DNA from: Cydia pomonella | Lineage: Eukaryota; Arthropoda; Insecta; Lepidoptera; Tortricidae | Direction of reading: 5' to 3' | DNA length: 64,000 nt | Assembly (NCBI RefSeq): GCF_033807575.1 | Contig: NC_084715.1 | Coordinates: 5,257,349 to 5,321,348 of the forward strand | Shown: in pieces, positions 10,868-21,412 of the stretch | Layout: each line of letters opens with the position of its first letter | Position numbering within the stretch: position 1 is the first letter of the stretch | Translations under genes and position numbers: made by a program | Notes under the pieces: model-generated | Databases searched by the model: none | Told to the model about the DNA's origin: nothing | What the model saw: only the letters and a program-made list of their open reading frames with translations

Positions 10868-10923
10868 AGAACCACTCGCCTTCGCTCAGACTTTATGAAG
10901 GGCCCATCAACCTTAAGAATGAG
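10868..10923 (+). pseudogene. Exon-like copy 4, 3' part with intact donor
   Basis: It contains GGCCCATCAACCTTAAGAAT and GAG|GTGAGA, matching the 3' end of copy 1 with a strong donor consensus. Upstream, ACCACTCGCC is a degenerate match to the middle of copy 1. It lies 402 bp beyond the end of copy 3, off the 147-bp register, so it arose separately or was displaced. Confidence 0.6.
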
Positions 10924-11117
10924 GTGAGACCCTATTGTATACGCTAAGAATAGCACGTGTTTAAGAAAGAGGCTTCTTTATGCAAACGTCTTACTTTTTT
11001 AATACAAGGTTTTTTTACTGGGTGGGACTTTAAAGAGCAAATCTTTATAAGTACCTATATGGTTGGTTAGACTTAATTCAGGGACTCTCTAATACTTCAG
11101 TTGGTTTAATATTATCA

Positions 11118-11275
11118 TCATCTTCATCTTTCTCGCGTTTTTGCTGCGACTCATAGGAGCCTGGGGTCCGCTTGGCAACTAATCCCAAGAATTGGCGTAG
11201 GCACTAGTTTTACGAAAGCGACGGCCATCTGACATCCCAACCCAGGGTAAACTAGGCCTTATTGCCTTAGTTATA
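11118..11275 (-). mobile_element. SINE-B fragment
   Basis: It shares CTCATAGGAGCCTGGGGTCC, AACTAATCCCAAGAATTGGC and GCACTAGTTTTACGAAAGCG with the full copy at 20.87-21.19 kb. It ends before the tRNA-like head. The CATCATCTTCATC run marks the 3' tail end. Confidence 0.75.
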
Positions 11276-11765
11276 AAGAATTTTATATCAAAACTAAACT
11301 TCGCACAGTAATTACGTCATATTAAGCGGCTGGTCAGTAAAAGCATTCATAATAAACGGATTCCACTCATGCATAAGCATTTAATTAATTCGCATAGAAA
11401 CAACTTGATTTGTGATATTTGTTAGTATCACAATTTGTTTGAGCAGCATTGTAGAATCTACAGTATTTATTGCGTGACAGGCGACGTCAATTTCATTATT
11501 GGGTTTATATGACGCACGTTGGAGATACTATGTATTTAGTTGTTATGGCACAATTGGGAATATTGCACATTTGCTAAGTTAGCATTCCTAGGCATTTTCA
11601 CAAATTGTTGTGTTATGAACTTTAACCATAACATTTACATAATATACAGTATGTATCTTAACGTAAAGCAATTACTCAAAGCCGTTAACGTTTAGCTCAT
11701 ACTGAGCAACTACTACTATGACCCTATACAATAATAAGATTGTTTAGAAAAAAATCCTTCAAGCA
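11276..11765. other. No gene recognised
   Basis: AT-rich, low-complexity flanking sequence. Nothing is matched within the window. Confidence 0.45.
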
Positions 11766-12130
11766 TGATATAATATAATAAAATAAAATAAATAAATAAA
11801 ATAAATAAAGTTTTATTTTCAGGCATCACGTACATTAGTACACCCATATCACACTAAAAATAATTGCTTAAAACTAAAATGAAAGTAAAACAAGTAAAAT
11901 AATAAATGAATACTATTTTTTGTTCTCGTTTTCATGCACTGAGAGCCAGTGCCTAAACATATTACAATTAATATTGCGGTACACCGACATGAGGATGGTA
12001 TTATGCGAGCGGCGCATCCCCTCCCAGAAAGAAGCAATGCGCGCGCGTACCACTGCGAAGAAGTCAGGGATTCTGGCTTCCGCGAACATGGTGGAGGCAC
12101 TGCAGGAACGCGGCAGCCCCATCAGAGTCC
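11766..12130 (-). mobile_element. LINE 3' fragment with RT C-terminal remnant
   Basis: The minus strand encodes LPRSCSASTMFAEARIPDFF, continuing to FRHWLSVHENENKK and a stop near 11913. It aligns by eye with the LPRWCSASAMFAEGRAPGRD segment of the 14 kb LINE. It ends in an A-rich (TTTA)n-type tail at about 11766. This is the C-terminus of a jockey/CR1-like reverse transcriptase, truncated 5' at about 12125. Confidence 0.75.
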
Positions 12131-12300
12131 ATAATACTGTTACTCACTTAAAACTTAGTATTTAAGAATGTTGCAATGCCCTGACAATGCATCTTGTACC
12201 TCCTACTTTACAAATAACACCTGTGTATTGTAATGTACCTGATTATGCAAATAAATGAAATACTAATACTATGGGACCAACACCGAAAACGCCATAAATA
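12131..12300. other. Short spacer, nothing seen
   Basis: AT-rich sequence with no recognisable element. Confidence 0.4.
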
Positions 12301-12366
12301 ATAATGGGTGTTTTCTATGTATTTATATATTATATATACCGTTGTCTAAGTAACCTCAACACAAGC
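12301..12366 (+). mobile_element. SINE-A body, 5' piece of an interrupted copy
   Basis: From ATGGGTGTTTTCTATGTATT to CCTCAACACAAGCCTT, where it breaks. The rest resumes at 12742, so the two pieces bracket a later insertion. Confidence 0.8.
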
Positions 12367-12741
12367 CTTTTTTTTTAATACTACGTCGGTGGCAAACAAA
12401 CATACGGCCCGCCTGATGGTAAGCAGTCTCCGTAGCCTACGTACGCCTGCAACTCCAGAGGAGTTACATGCGCGTTGCCGACCCTAAACCCGCCTTCCCT
12501 CGTTGAGCTCTGGCAACCTTACTCACCGGCAGGAACACAACACTATGAGTAGGATCTAGTGTTATTTGGCTGCGGTTTTCTGTAAGGTGGAGGTACTTCC
12601 CCAGTTGGGCTCTGCTCTAGATCTGGAATGACATCCACTGGCTATGCCCTACCACACAAAGCGAGATGAAATTCACAATGCCCATACCTCTCTTTTGGAC
12701 GTAGTTTAAGGACGTACCCGGGTCCGTTTAAGGACGTACCC
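12367..12741 (-). mobile_element. LINE 3' UTR inserted in the SINE
   Basis: This is the longest copy of the CGGCCCGCC family here. From the T-run (inverted A-tail) it passes TACTACGTCGGTGGCAAACA and ATGCGCGTTGCCGACCCTAA to GGAATGACATCCACTGGCTA and GAAATTCACAATGCCCATAC. It ends near a duplicated TTTAAGGACGTACCCGG (12705-12721 and 12727-12743). It has no coding segment and is 5'-truncated within the 3' UTR. Confidence 0.75.
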
Positions 12742-12815
12742 GGCTTACTGTGGGACTTGGTCAATTTGTGTAATAATGTCCTATAATATTTATTTATTTA
12801 TTTATAATGTTTACT
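12742..12815 (+). mobile_element. SINE-A body, 3' piece
   Basis: It continues the SINE from CTTACTGTGGGACTTGGTCA through AATAATGTCCTATAATATTT to TTTA repeats. Compared with an intact copy, about six bases (ATTGAG) are missing at the junction. Confidence 0.8.
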
Positions 12816-13164
12816 CTCTCATATGATCAACATCACACCAGCAAAATGTATGTAACAGACAAATATTTTTTCGCGATTACAGGGTTCGTCCTATAGTTAA
12901 AGTTGCTCAGTATGACCAACACATTAACGGGTTTAAGTCATTGCTTTACGTTCTAGAGTTGGTAGCAACTCGAGTCTTTTGAGTCTAAATTGAAGAACTC
13001 GACTTGTTTTTCCGAGAGTCAGAGCTTAAAAAAGTCTTTCAAGTCCCTAGTCGAGTCTTTTTGAGCGTAACTCAAAAGGCCTCAAGTCTCCGGATAAAGA
13101 CTCAGTCAACAATTTTATAAGTTTTACTGAAATAAAAGTAAAGTTATTGTTTGATTTATGTTAT
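12816..13164. other. No gene recognised
   Basis: A motif AAAGTTGCTCAGTATGACC (about 12899) recurs as AAAGTTGCTCAGTATGATC at 25.51 kb, so a degraded interspersed repeat may be present. The rest has GAGTC-rich low-complexity runs. Confidence 0.4.
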
Positions 13165-13294
13165 GTACGGTCGAGGAAATTGATTCTTTAGCAATTTTCG
13201 GTTCAAGTAAATTTTGCTGTACATACTTATGCTAAGAGCTGTCCAATGTAAAGTGAACCGTATAATGCTAAAGAATCAATTTCCTCGACTGTAC
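13165..13294. mobile_element. MITE, CAGTC-terminal, TA-flanked
   Basis: GTACGGTCGAGGAAATTGAT with TCTTTAGCA at the left is inverted at the right as TGCTAAAGAATCAATTTCC and TCGACTGTAC. It is about 130 bp with arms of about 35 bp. The GTAC ends fit a TA target and C(A/G)GTC termini. Confidence 0.8.
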
Positions 13295-13776
13295 ATACAT
13301 GGATGTTACATAAAGACAACGCATTTCGAAGTTATTCGGAAAAAAAATACAAGTTCTCCGAAAAGGACTCAAGTCGCTACAAAAGACTCGACTCTCTAAT
13401 AAGTTGAAAAGAGCTAGAGTTTCATCTTAATTATGAGAGTCTGAACCCAAAGGCCAAAACGCCAAAAGGGGCATATAAATTAAAATATAGGTTTATTTTG
13501 TAAGCCGCTACTGGAGTAAGTACTCAAAATTGTAAGAAATATTTTTCAAGGGGGGCACTCCATAAGTCCATACATGTAACTAATTGTCACAAAAAAAAAC
13601 AACGGGTTGCACCCCGGGAGTGCCGGCAGAAGTGAAAACTTGTATATTAACGTTGTGCATTTTTGATATTTTGGAGAAATTGAGTAGCAGATTTATAAAA
13701 AGAGATAATTCTCTATTATACCTACGTAAATAAATTTGAATGTAGAAGATATTTTGAAATGCGAATTTTAGTGTTA
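13295..13776. other. No gene recognised
   Basis: Contains GGGTTGCACCCCGGGAGTGC at about 13603, which looks like a piece of an older interspersed repeat. No copy was found elsewhere in the window. Confidence 0.4.
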
Positions 13777-14370
13777 ATGAATGAATGAATGAATGAAATT
13801 TATTCCAGAAAATTATTTCCATATACATTATACATTTACACATTACAAAAAGAATTAAATTAAATTAAAATAAAATTAAATAACATCCTAAAATTTAAAT
13901 AACAATAAAATTCAAATAAGGACCTGCGTCCCGGGTTACCCTGAGCCCGTCACGATAGGCTTGTGGTAGCCCCTCCAGCGCTCGTGCAGCGGGCTGGCGT
14001 CCCACTCTCTCACCGCCGACAGTAGCGTGTTGGAGGAGCCGTATATTGCCTTTCTGGCGGTGGCGCTTCTCGCGCGCAGCAGCGCGTCCCGGCCCGGCGC
14101 GCGCCCTTCCGCGAACATGGCACTCGCGCTGCACCAGCGCGGCAGGCGGAACAGCGCCCGCCACGCGTTGTTATACTGCACACGCAAGTCTCTGACCGCC
14201 GCGCAGGTGTAGTCGGACCATAGCTCCACTGTATAGACGCTTGTGCAAAAACTGAGGAACAGCTGCCTTTTTACGGTGTCGCTACATTTGGCGAATCTTC
14301 TAGCCAACATATTCGCGCGTACCGCAGTGGCTCGCCTTTGCCTTTCTACGTCCTCCAGATCCAGTTAATA
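13777..14370 (-). mobile_element. 5'-truncated LINE with ATTC-type tail
   Basis: Read on the minus strand: a truncated RT reading frame (14364-13936), a 3' UTR rich in AAATT, and a tail of ATTC repeats (GAATGAATGAATGAATGAAA on the plus strand at about 13778-13797). It is the same family and orientation as the 11.8-12.1 kb fragment. The left half of a CAGGGTG-type TIR element starts 17 bp beyond its 5' end. Confidence 0.8.
13936..14364 (-). pseudogene. Jockey/CR1-like reverse transcriptase, C-terminal fragment
   Basis: An open frame of about 143 codons, ending in a stop after TGSG. Key segments are VRANMLARRFAKCSDTVKR, FCTSVYTVELWSDYTC, LRVQYNNAWRALFRLPRW and CSASAMFAEGRAP. These match the thumb/C-terminal region of jockey/CR1-type RTs known from insects (family knowledge, not a search). 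The first Met is at 14310, but homology-like sequence continues upstream to a stop just before 14364. It lacks endonuclease and RT catalytic motifs, so it is a dead copy. The frame is still open, so insertion may be fairly recent. Confidence 0.8.
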
Positions 14371-14386
14371 TATAACATAATATATT

Positions 14387-14690
14387 CAGAGTAATTCATG
14401 AGACGTGAGCAGGACTACAGCCTATACACAATCAGTACATTTTAATGAATCGTTCACCACCATATTAAGTAAAACAATCACGCTTCTTTCTTCTTTTCTG
14501 TTATTTAACTTTTTGGTAAGGAAAAATTTGAGTATCTACAATCGTGGACACCCAACAACACAATTAACAAAGATTAAACCTCTTTAACCGTTATGACAGC
14601 ACTTTGATTATGAAGAAAATAAAATGTCACACTTGAATGAGATACGATTTTTCAAAAGTAACCAGGCTTCGATGACATTCAATTTGCACG
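14387..14690 (+). mobile_element. TIR element, CAGGGTGATTC family, left part
   Basis: It starts CAGAGTAATTCATGAGACGT and follows the 5.89 kb copy closely through ACCTCTTTAACCGTTATGAC and AAAATGTCACACTTGA to GATGACATTCAATTTG. It then diverges and no right terminus was found. Either the 3' side is truncated, or this copy has a longer interior that the 5.89 kb copy deleted. Confidence 0.75.
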
Positions 14691-16105
14691 TCACCATGAT
14701 GTCACATGTCCGTCTTACGTATTTTCAATCTGACGGTCACGTGACACCTGCCGCGTGTTTAACATTTTTTCCCCATCACAAAAAGTGCACAGCGCCGCTA
14801 AAGAAATTTGCACTTCAAAAATCAGAAACCACCAACGTGTTACACATCTTTAAATGGGTCTTTAAAAATAACTTGAATGTTTCTAAAAACTTTTTTAGTT
14901 AAATTGAATACTTTTGGAAAAAACGGGTTTCCAAAAGTATTCAAGTTTCGGGTTTTCGGGCCGAAATAATGTTTATCACTCTTTAACTTTCAGACCAAAG
15001 TTAAAAAAAATAATATCGGGAGACAAGCCGTAGAATAGAGTACTAAAAAAATACTTTAAAGCGATTGAGCCATTTTTGAGTTTTCTTTAAAAAACCCTTA
15101 ATAAAAAGCTGCAGCGTAAACATTCAAGTTTGCACGACATGCAGTTATCTAGAACATCGATAGAACTTAACTCCCATATTTTAAAATGAAATACCTTCTT
15201 ATTAGAAATAAAATTGTTAACTGCGTATAACAATTTGCCTCTCATTCATGAAAACCCGTTTTTTTAAATTAAGCTTTTTATTATGTAAATATTGTTAATA
15301 CACTTCAATAAAAAACCAATTTAGTTCTTAAATCTCACTTTATAAAATATTTTATTACCAAACGTTTTTACTCACCTAAATGAGTAAATACGAGTATTTA
15401 TCAGGTGCTTTGAGTAAATATTGAGAATTTGCTCACCCCTACCCATCTCTACATACAAACCATACTTCCGTAATATGCGAGATAGATGATTCGAGGTTTG
15501 GAACGAAGCTCTTTGTCCTTCATCAGCCTATCGTATATTCGCACAGTCTGTACTAACTACATTATATTGCCCTTTGCCAAATCGTGCCCTTGAACCTGAA
15601 CTTTGCCTCAGTCAATGACCAGTAGCCATATAATAGGCACATATAGATATCGGCAGGGGAGTTGACGTGAATGATTATACAGCTACATATGTAGTTACCC
15701 TCTAATTGCCAAAACGGTACCTAATGAATATGATTTAAGTGCACGATATTTAAGACTGTATTTTTTATTTATTAGTATAGTTGACTGTTCAGCAATGCTG
15801 TGTCGTAATTTTAAAATCTCGCTATCATACTCGATAGTCAAATAATTGTAATAATTAATTCTAATGTCCAACTTTGTTAATTACTACTAACTGTATTAAA
15901 TTATTGACACGCATTATAATTATGCAAAATCATGTTATTGTCATTGAGTTTAACACGACATAGGCATTATGATGACATGACAGAAACAATCCCGAATAGC
16001 GCCCTTGCCGCTCTCGCTAAGTGGACTCGGTTTTTGCACTTGCTTTAGCATTTTATTGTTCAAAAACTTTCGTTTCTTCATGAATACACTAAAATAAATA
16101 CAAAC
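14691..16105. other. No gene recognised
   Basis: AT-rich. The part next to 14690 could be the interior of a longer TIR element, but its 92-codon frame (14624-14902) has no transposase signature. A pair CCAAAAGTATTCAAG/TTGAATACTTTTGG around 14905-14945 forms a short inverted repeat. Confidence 0.4.
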
Positions 16106-16144
16106 TATCAGTTTTAAAATATTAAATATATTTTAAAACTGATA
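16106..16144. repeat. Perfect 17-bp stem hairpin
   Basis: TATCAGTTTTAAAATAT is followed by a 5-base loop and its exact reverse complement. AT-rich hairpin, function unknown. Confidence 0.85.
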
Positions 16145-18691
16145 ATTTAGATCGAATATTTTTCGACAAGCTACACCTGCAAACAGTGCAAACAAGGCCC
16201 GGAGAACATTAGCGAACATATTGTTGATATAGCTGCTTATTTAAATTGGTCCCTAATTCGACTCACCAGAGTTACAGGTCGAGATATGACTACCATAGCA
16301 TTACCTCACTTTTATGGCTTCTCAATGATTGCTACAGAAGAACCGATACAATTCCTAAGCAAATACTCTTATCAGTCGAAATAAGTCTTCTGTTGTAAAA
16401 AACTAATCCTCTTTCCTCTTGCTCCTAATTTAAATTCAGATCTGACCTCCTTTCTCGTAGAAAGTAAAACTCCAAAGCTCTCGAACATTCCTTGCCAACA
16501 AAAAACAACGCTACGACGCGACGTAGCAGCTACGGGCCTACGCCTCTACGCTCAAGTGTTGACCGTTGAACTCCGCAAAAAAACCGCTCAAAGGCCCCAA
16601 AGACTAAGCATCGCCGGTTCGTTAGTCTCACGGAAAAATGCGAAACGATTTCCCGCCGACCAATGGACGTGGCGCAACCTACTTGCCTCAGAATCTATAG
16701 TATCGATTAGTGTGAGCTTTTTTACCCCGTACGCACTCACACACTGCCGCGTGGGGGGCAGCCTTTTTAACAATCTTTTTTTCGACCACCCGACTCCCCC
16801 AAAACCGCCATGTCCATCGCGCGGATGCAAAGACCACCCCGCACCCCACCTCTGATATAGCAGCATTGAAAATGGAATTTCCATGAGTGATGGAGTGTCA
16901 AACGGGAAGTGGAAAAAGGAGAAAAAGTATATTATGTTAATTATTGAGCCAGGTCCGTCGTCGGAGTTTAAATTGAATGTCATGTCGCATTGTGTCGTGG
17001 AAACGTACGCTTTTTTATGTCCGACGGTGTCGAGTTTTGTACAATTTTAATTTTGGAAACACGAGGCGACTTTCATGTTAGTTAGCGGGGTCAAATCGGA
17101 CCACACAAATAAACCAGCATTCCAATCTCATATTCAAACAATAACACTTAAAACATTGAGAGTCATATTGTCACAAAAAAATGTGACTGCTTTTACATGA
17201 GAATTAACGTTATATTTAAATATAACCAAAATATTTAATGCTATTGACAAGTAGAGTAAGAAGTCTGATATAACTAGTAAATAAAAGAAAGTTCTGAATT
17301 TATTTCGTAAGCATTACAAGAAGTGTAAAATACTAAAGTAGACAGAAAATAAGTATTCAATCCATACCATACAACCAAAGTCATGCCTCAATCTTTTGCT
17401 AAAACTACCATCCGATTCGCTACATTCAACAAAAATTGCTTTTCGCGCATCTCTAATATAAGCCCCAAAAATATCCAAGCAAAAAAGCGTTAAAAAACCG
17501 TGAGCGTTTGAATGAAAATCGGGCGGCGGGCCGATCGTCCATTATTATTATTATTACTTGCATTATATCTGCATTTTTTTCACGCACACACTCGCGCTTC
17601 GCATTTTTGTCTTCGTTTTTTCGGGGAATCGGGGGGTGGCGCCACCAGGCCACCACACGGAGGTGTGCTATAAGCCCGCTACCGAACTATGCGATGTCTA
17701 CGATTACAAGTGGACGAACATTTAAATTGGCTCTCATCAAATATTGATTGCGTGTAGTTTTTTCATTAACCCGGCGACTTTTTGTGCTTCCATTACGTTG
17801 GATACAGCATTTGAACTGGCTCTTGTGGACGGACCACGAACGGTTCTAATTAATAACTCTTTTCATTCATATTTTATTCAATACCGTGGATTCTTCATTG
17901 ATACTTTAGATTCAATGTTTCGCCGACATATGAAAGTATTTTGGATCCTTTTCAAAAATATAGTTTTTGAAAGCCTCTCATAAATAATGGTCAGTGGCTT
18001 AATCATTTTTTTTTGTATACATGATTAATGCAATTTGCATATTATGGTTCGCATATAATTTAATTTATCTCATGTAGCACCCTATTTATTTTGTAGTCAT
18101 CCAGAGGCCCACAAAAAGGTCTCTAATTCCGTTTTTTTTATAATTTTGACAAATCAAAATTGCACATAGTTAATTAGTTCCTGTCAGTATTTTCCATTAT
18201 AGTTGAAGACAATCTCATTGAAATATATTAAGTGTAATTGGATTTCATTATTTATGCTTAATGCATATATAGCCAATACTTTAACAAACTTTCCCACTAA
18301 AAGATATTAAACGAATCTAGCAAAACATCCCCTAAAAGTTAAAATAAGCGCGTGAAGCGACGCAAGTAACCCGTCGAGTAGACGTGTAAGCGAGTCAAGT
18401 AGTCAAGCGCTCGCGCGAGCACTTGACACGCCAGTCGGGGTGAAAGTTAGCGAAAGGTGTAGATTGTACACCCTTTTGAGAGGGATTGCTGACAATTTTA
18501 CTACGCTATTCTCAACTAATAAAACTTGATCTCCAATTTTAACAATTTTTACGAGTTTTCAGATCAAGTTATGCTAGAAGTAAGTAGAGATGTTTTGTGA
18601 ATTCGTAATGTCATGTATTGTACAGTTTTTTTGTTTTCTGAGTGTTTTTGTGTCAATACTGTGCTAATGAGGCGAAGGTTTATTTACAAAA
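16145..18691. other. No gene recognised; GC-richer patches
   Basis: Patches at 16490-16860 and 17500-17700 are GC-richer, with opposed overlapping short frames (16556-16855 plus, 16588-16983 minus, 17508-17747 plus) that lack domains. 18345-18460 has clustered CG dinucleotides with AGCGCTCGCGCGAGCACTTG. These could be regulatory or old repeats; I cannot decide. Confidence 0.4.
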
Positions 18692-18775
18692 GTACAGTCG
18701 AGTTCATAAATATGTGTACATTTCTTCACCTTAGTCCATTGCAATAAGGTGAAAAAATGTATACATATTTATGAA
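18692..18775. mobile_element. Hairpin MITE, GTACAGTCGAGTTCATAAAT family, copy 1
   Basis: GTACAGTCGAGTTCATAAAT and TTCACCTTA are inverted as TAAGGTGAAAAAATGTATAC and ATATTTATGAA around a TCCATTGCA loop. It is nearly all stem. The right tip is lost where SINE-B sequence begins. A second copy is at 55.06 kb. Confidence 0.75.
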
Positions 18776-18777
18776 TG

Positions 18778-19052
18778 GGTCAAACCCCGGCTCTTACCAA
18801 TGAGTTTTTTGGAACTTATGTAAGTATGTAGGTATGAAATATCATTTGATATTTACGAGTTGCTTTTCGGTGAAGGAAAACATCGTGAGGAAACCGGGCT
18901 AATCGCAATAAGGCTTAGTTTACCCTCTGGGTTAGAAGGTCGGATGGCAGTCGCTTTCGTAAAAGTTAGTGCCTACGCCAATTCTTGGGATTCGTTGTCA
19001 AGCGCCCCCCAGGTTCTCATGAGCCATGGACAACGCGAAGAAGATGATTATG
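18778..19052 (+). mobile_element. SINE-B, head truncated, inverted relative to the 20.9 kb copy
   Basis: The element runs through ATATCATTTGATATTTACGA, TTTTCGGTGAAGGAAAACAT, CGTGAGGAAACCGGGCTAAT and GCCTACGCCAATTCTTGGGA to ATGAGCCATGGACAACGCGA and a GAAGAAGATGATTATGA tail. The tRNA-like start is missing except for GGGTCAAACCCCGG near the B-box. Confidence 0.8.
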
Positions 19053-19664
19053 AGTTTTGTTAATTACTTATACCTCATGTACACCTAAATAAGTGTTTCA
19101 GTACTAACAATGTTGTTTAACTTAAAGTACTCGTAGCTTTGTTTGGGTCTAAAAATAGTTTAACTCGCTAATTAATAAATTTTACAATCCTACATTAGTT
19201 AATTTATTTAAAAAACATATCCTTCGCTTACAAATCATGGAGATATAAAGTGGACCACACGCTAACATTTTTTTTATAGTAAATTGAACCTTATCACTGA
19301 GGCAGAAAGGTGTTCTTACCAGACTAGAGAAAACGGTCCACTTGAGATAGCAAAAGTGGGGCGCGGTGTCTCACTCGCACATGTTGTCAATGTTAAAAAC
19401 ATACCATGGTGGTAGTATACTACTGAAATTAAATACTTTCTTATACTATTTTAGTGCTAAATACAGAGTGCGGTTCTCAAATATTTTAAGTAATTTGTAA
19501 ATAATTATGATGTCAATATTATTAACTGATAAAACCAAGCATGTGCACAATAAAAAAAAAAACATAATTTTAATATGGTAGATATTGTAGAAACTTTGTT
19601 AATTGTTAATCTTATAAGTCCGTGTTACAAATACACAGTTAAGTCAAAGACAATAAATGATTAA
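19053..19664. other. No gene recognised
   Basis: AT-rich, nothing matched. GTGGACCACACG and ACGGTCCACTTGAG at 19250-19345 give a weak inverted pair. Confidence 0.4.
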
Positions 19665-19821
19665 TATAGTGAAATGCAGTTAAAAAGTCAATCCTGACAG
19701 TTAAATTGACTCTTATATATATGACACTAACGCTATCGGTTTAACAGTAGGTCTTAGCGTCGTAAATATAAGGGTCAATTCATAACTGTCAGAATTGACT
19801 TCATGGCGGAGTTTCACTATA
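19665..19821. mobile_element. MITE, TATAGTGAAA termini
   Basis: The left terminus TATAGTGAAATGCAG is inverted against GGCGGAGTTTCACTATA. Arms AGTCAATCCTGACAGTTAAA and CATAACTGTCAGAATTGACT, then GACTCTTATAT and ATATAAGGGTC, extend it. 157 bp, non-coding. Confidence 0.75.
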
Positions 19822-19878
19822 GATACTTGTGGTTTGTAATGCGTTCATGAAGAACGCCATAAGTATTTACGGCCTTTA

Positions 19879-20080
19879 GAAGATCGATCTAAACGACATG
19901 TCAAAATTGTCATTTATTTCGATTCCGCTGTGATCTCAATAAGATCTATCTACGCTATTTCTAACGTCAAAGTGACATTGGTTTCCCGAATCGAGCTGCT
20001 TCTGTCAATTATACGACATACAAACGATATCTAAATTGAGAACTTATCTAAACCAGAACTCTTCTTCAAATCGGGCCGTT
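19879..20080. mobile_element. TIR element, GGCCCGATTCGAAGA family, left end degraded
   Basis: It shares TCGAGCTGCTTCTGTCAATT, ATACGACATACAAACGATAT and GAACTTATCTAAACCAGAAC with the 42.19-42.38 kb copy. It ends in TTCAAATCGGGCCG followed by TTA. The left terminus does not match cleanly. Confidence 0.65.
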
Positions 20081-20149
20081 ATTTAAATTAATTGAATTTG
20101 GCGTTCTTCTGCGGTAGTCCATAGTCAGTTTCAATTATAATTTATACTT

Positions 20150-20400
20150 ATTTGGCGCAATGACCCAAAATGAGTCTTGGCCTCCAACACAAGAGCATGC
20201 CATTTTACCCGGCCTGCGCGGCTTCACGCCAGTTTTCACAGATGTCGAGCGCACGAAGATCTACCTCCACTCTATGCGCCCACTGATACTTAGGACCCAC
20301 ACGACGGCGTCCAGTCGGTCGACCCAAATATGCCTTCTTTACAGCACGTGTTCATCCATTATTTCGAGGTGGCCCCGCCAACGGAGACGATGTGCTTTTC
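20150..20400 (-). pseudogene. RTE-like RT C-terminus, frameshifted
   Basis: On the minus strand one frame reads VEVDLRALDICENWREAAQA and a neighbouring frame continues VKWHALVLEAKTHFGSLR, a one-base frameshift apart. W-R-E-x-A-Q then W-x2-L-V-x-E-A-K-x-H-F-G-S-L-R is a motif I associate with the C-terminus of RTE-type non-LTR elements in Lepidoptera. The same ending occurs at 21.9 kb. Dead copy. Confidence 0.7.
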
Positions 20401-20871
20401 TCACCTATTATATTCGGTTCAATTATAAATTATAGGGTTATTTACATAGTCGGCTACCAACTTCGTATACAATAAATCCATTATAACTTCTTACGCGATA
20501 AATCGTATAAAATGACTCAATACCCTCTCGCCTGCAACACGATTTTCCGCACAATTTTCCCCAACGACAGAATAAAAGGTGTAATGCACGCCCACCAGAA
20601 TTTATTATCATTAAAAAATGCAAAAAATCATAATTAAAGGGGTGGCGGAGGGTGCATCCCATTTTTTATTTTAATTGGCTTGTAAATTTCGTAAGTTGTA
20701 GTGTACGCGGGTGGTGGCGACATTATGCGGTTTCTGTTGTTTTCTGATGTTTTTGTAAATTTTTACATCTGTTTTTGGTGTAATCTGCTTTAATTATTAG
20801 TTATCATAGTTATGTATACGTTCATTTTAAAGTTTTTATAGACTTCGTTCGTGTCAAAAGTATAAATGGGT
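20401..20871. other. No gene recognised
   Basis: Flanking sequence with no recognisable feature. A short minus frame at 20438-20662 lacks any domain. Confidence 0.4.
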
Positions 20872-21186
20872 CTTCTTCTTCCTCGCGTTGTCCCGGCATT
20901 TTGCCACGGCTCATGGGAGCCTGGGGTCCACTCGACAACTAATCCCAAGATTTGGCGTACGCACTAGTTTTTACGAAAGCGACTGCCATCTGATCTTCCA
21001 ACCCAGAGAGTAAACTAGGCCTAGTTGGGATTAGTCCGGTTTCCTCACGATGTTTTCCTTTACCGAAAAGCGACTGGTAAATATCAAATGATATTTCGAA
21101 CATAAGCTCCGAAAAACTCATTGGTTTGAACCCGCGACCTCTGGATTGCAAGTCGCAAGCTCTTACCGCTAGGCCACCAACGCTTT
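20872..21186 (-). mobile_element. SINE-B, near full length
   Basis: On the minus strand the head reads GGTGGCCTAGCGGTAAGAGC (A-box-like) and, about 35 bp on, GGTTCAAACC (B-box), so it is tRNA-derived. The body contains CATTTGATATTTACCAGTCG, AGGAAAACATCGTGAGGAAA and GGTTGGAAGATCAGATGGCA. It ends with GAGCCGTGGCAAAATGCCGG and an AAGAAGAAG tail at 20872. This is the best copy of the family in the window. Confidence 0.85.
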
Positions 21187-21324
21187 TTACTCTCACTTTA
21201 ATAAGACATATCTAGTCTTCCCTTACTGTCATCTTATTTACTTACTGCTAAGCTTCGTAGCGCTACGCCGTAGCCAATAAGCATAGTTTTCCCGATATGT
21301 ATTTAAAAATGCTTTGCAGAGGTG

Positions 21325-21412
21325 TAACATAATCCATAGGCTACGGTGACTGCTTACCATCAGGCGGGCCGTATGCTTGATTGCCACCGACATGGTATAA
21401 AAAACAATAGTT
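21325..21412 (+). mobile_element. LINE 3' end, CGGCCCGCC family
   Basis: CCATAGGCTACGGTGACTGC, CATCAGGCGGGCCGTATGCT and ACCGACATGGTATAAAAAAC: sense orientation with the A-run at the right. Confidence 0.75.

Noticed and set aside
16556..16983. Opposed 99- and 131-codon frames in a GC-rich patch
   Set aside because: Neither has a domain, splice context or repeat support; overlapping frames on both strands argue for chance.
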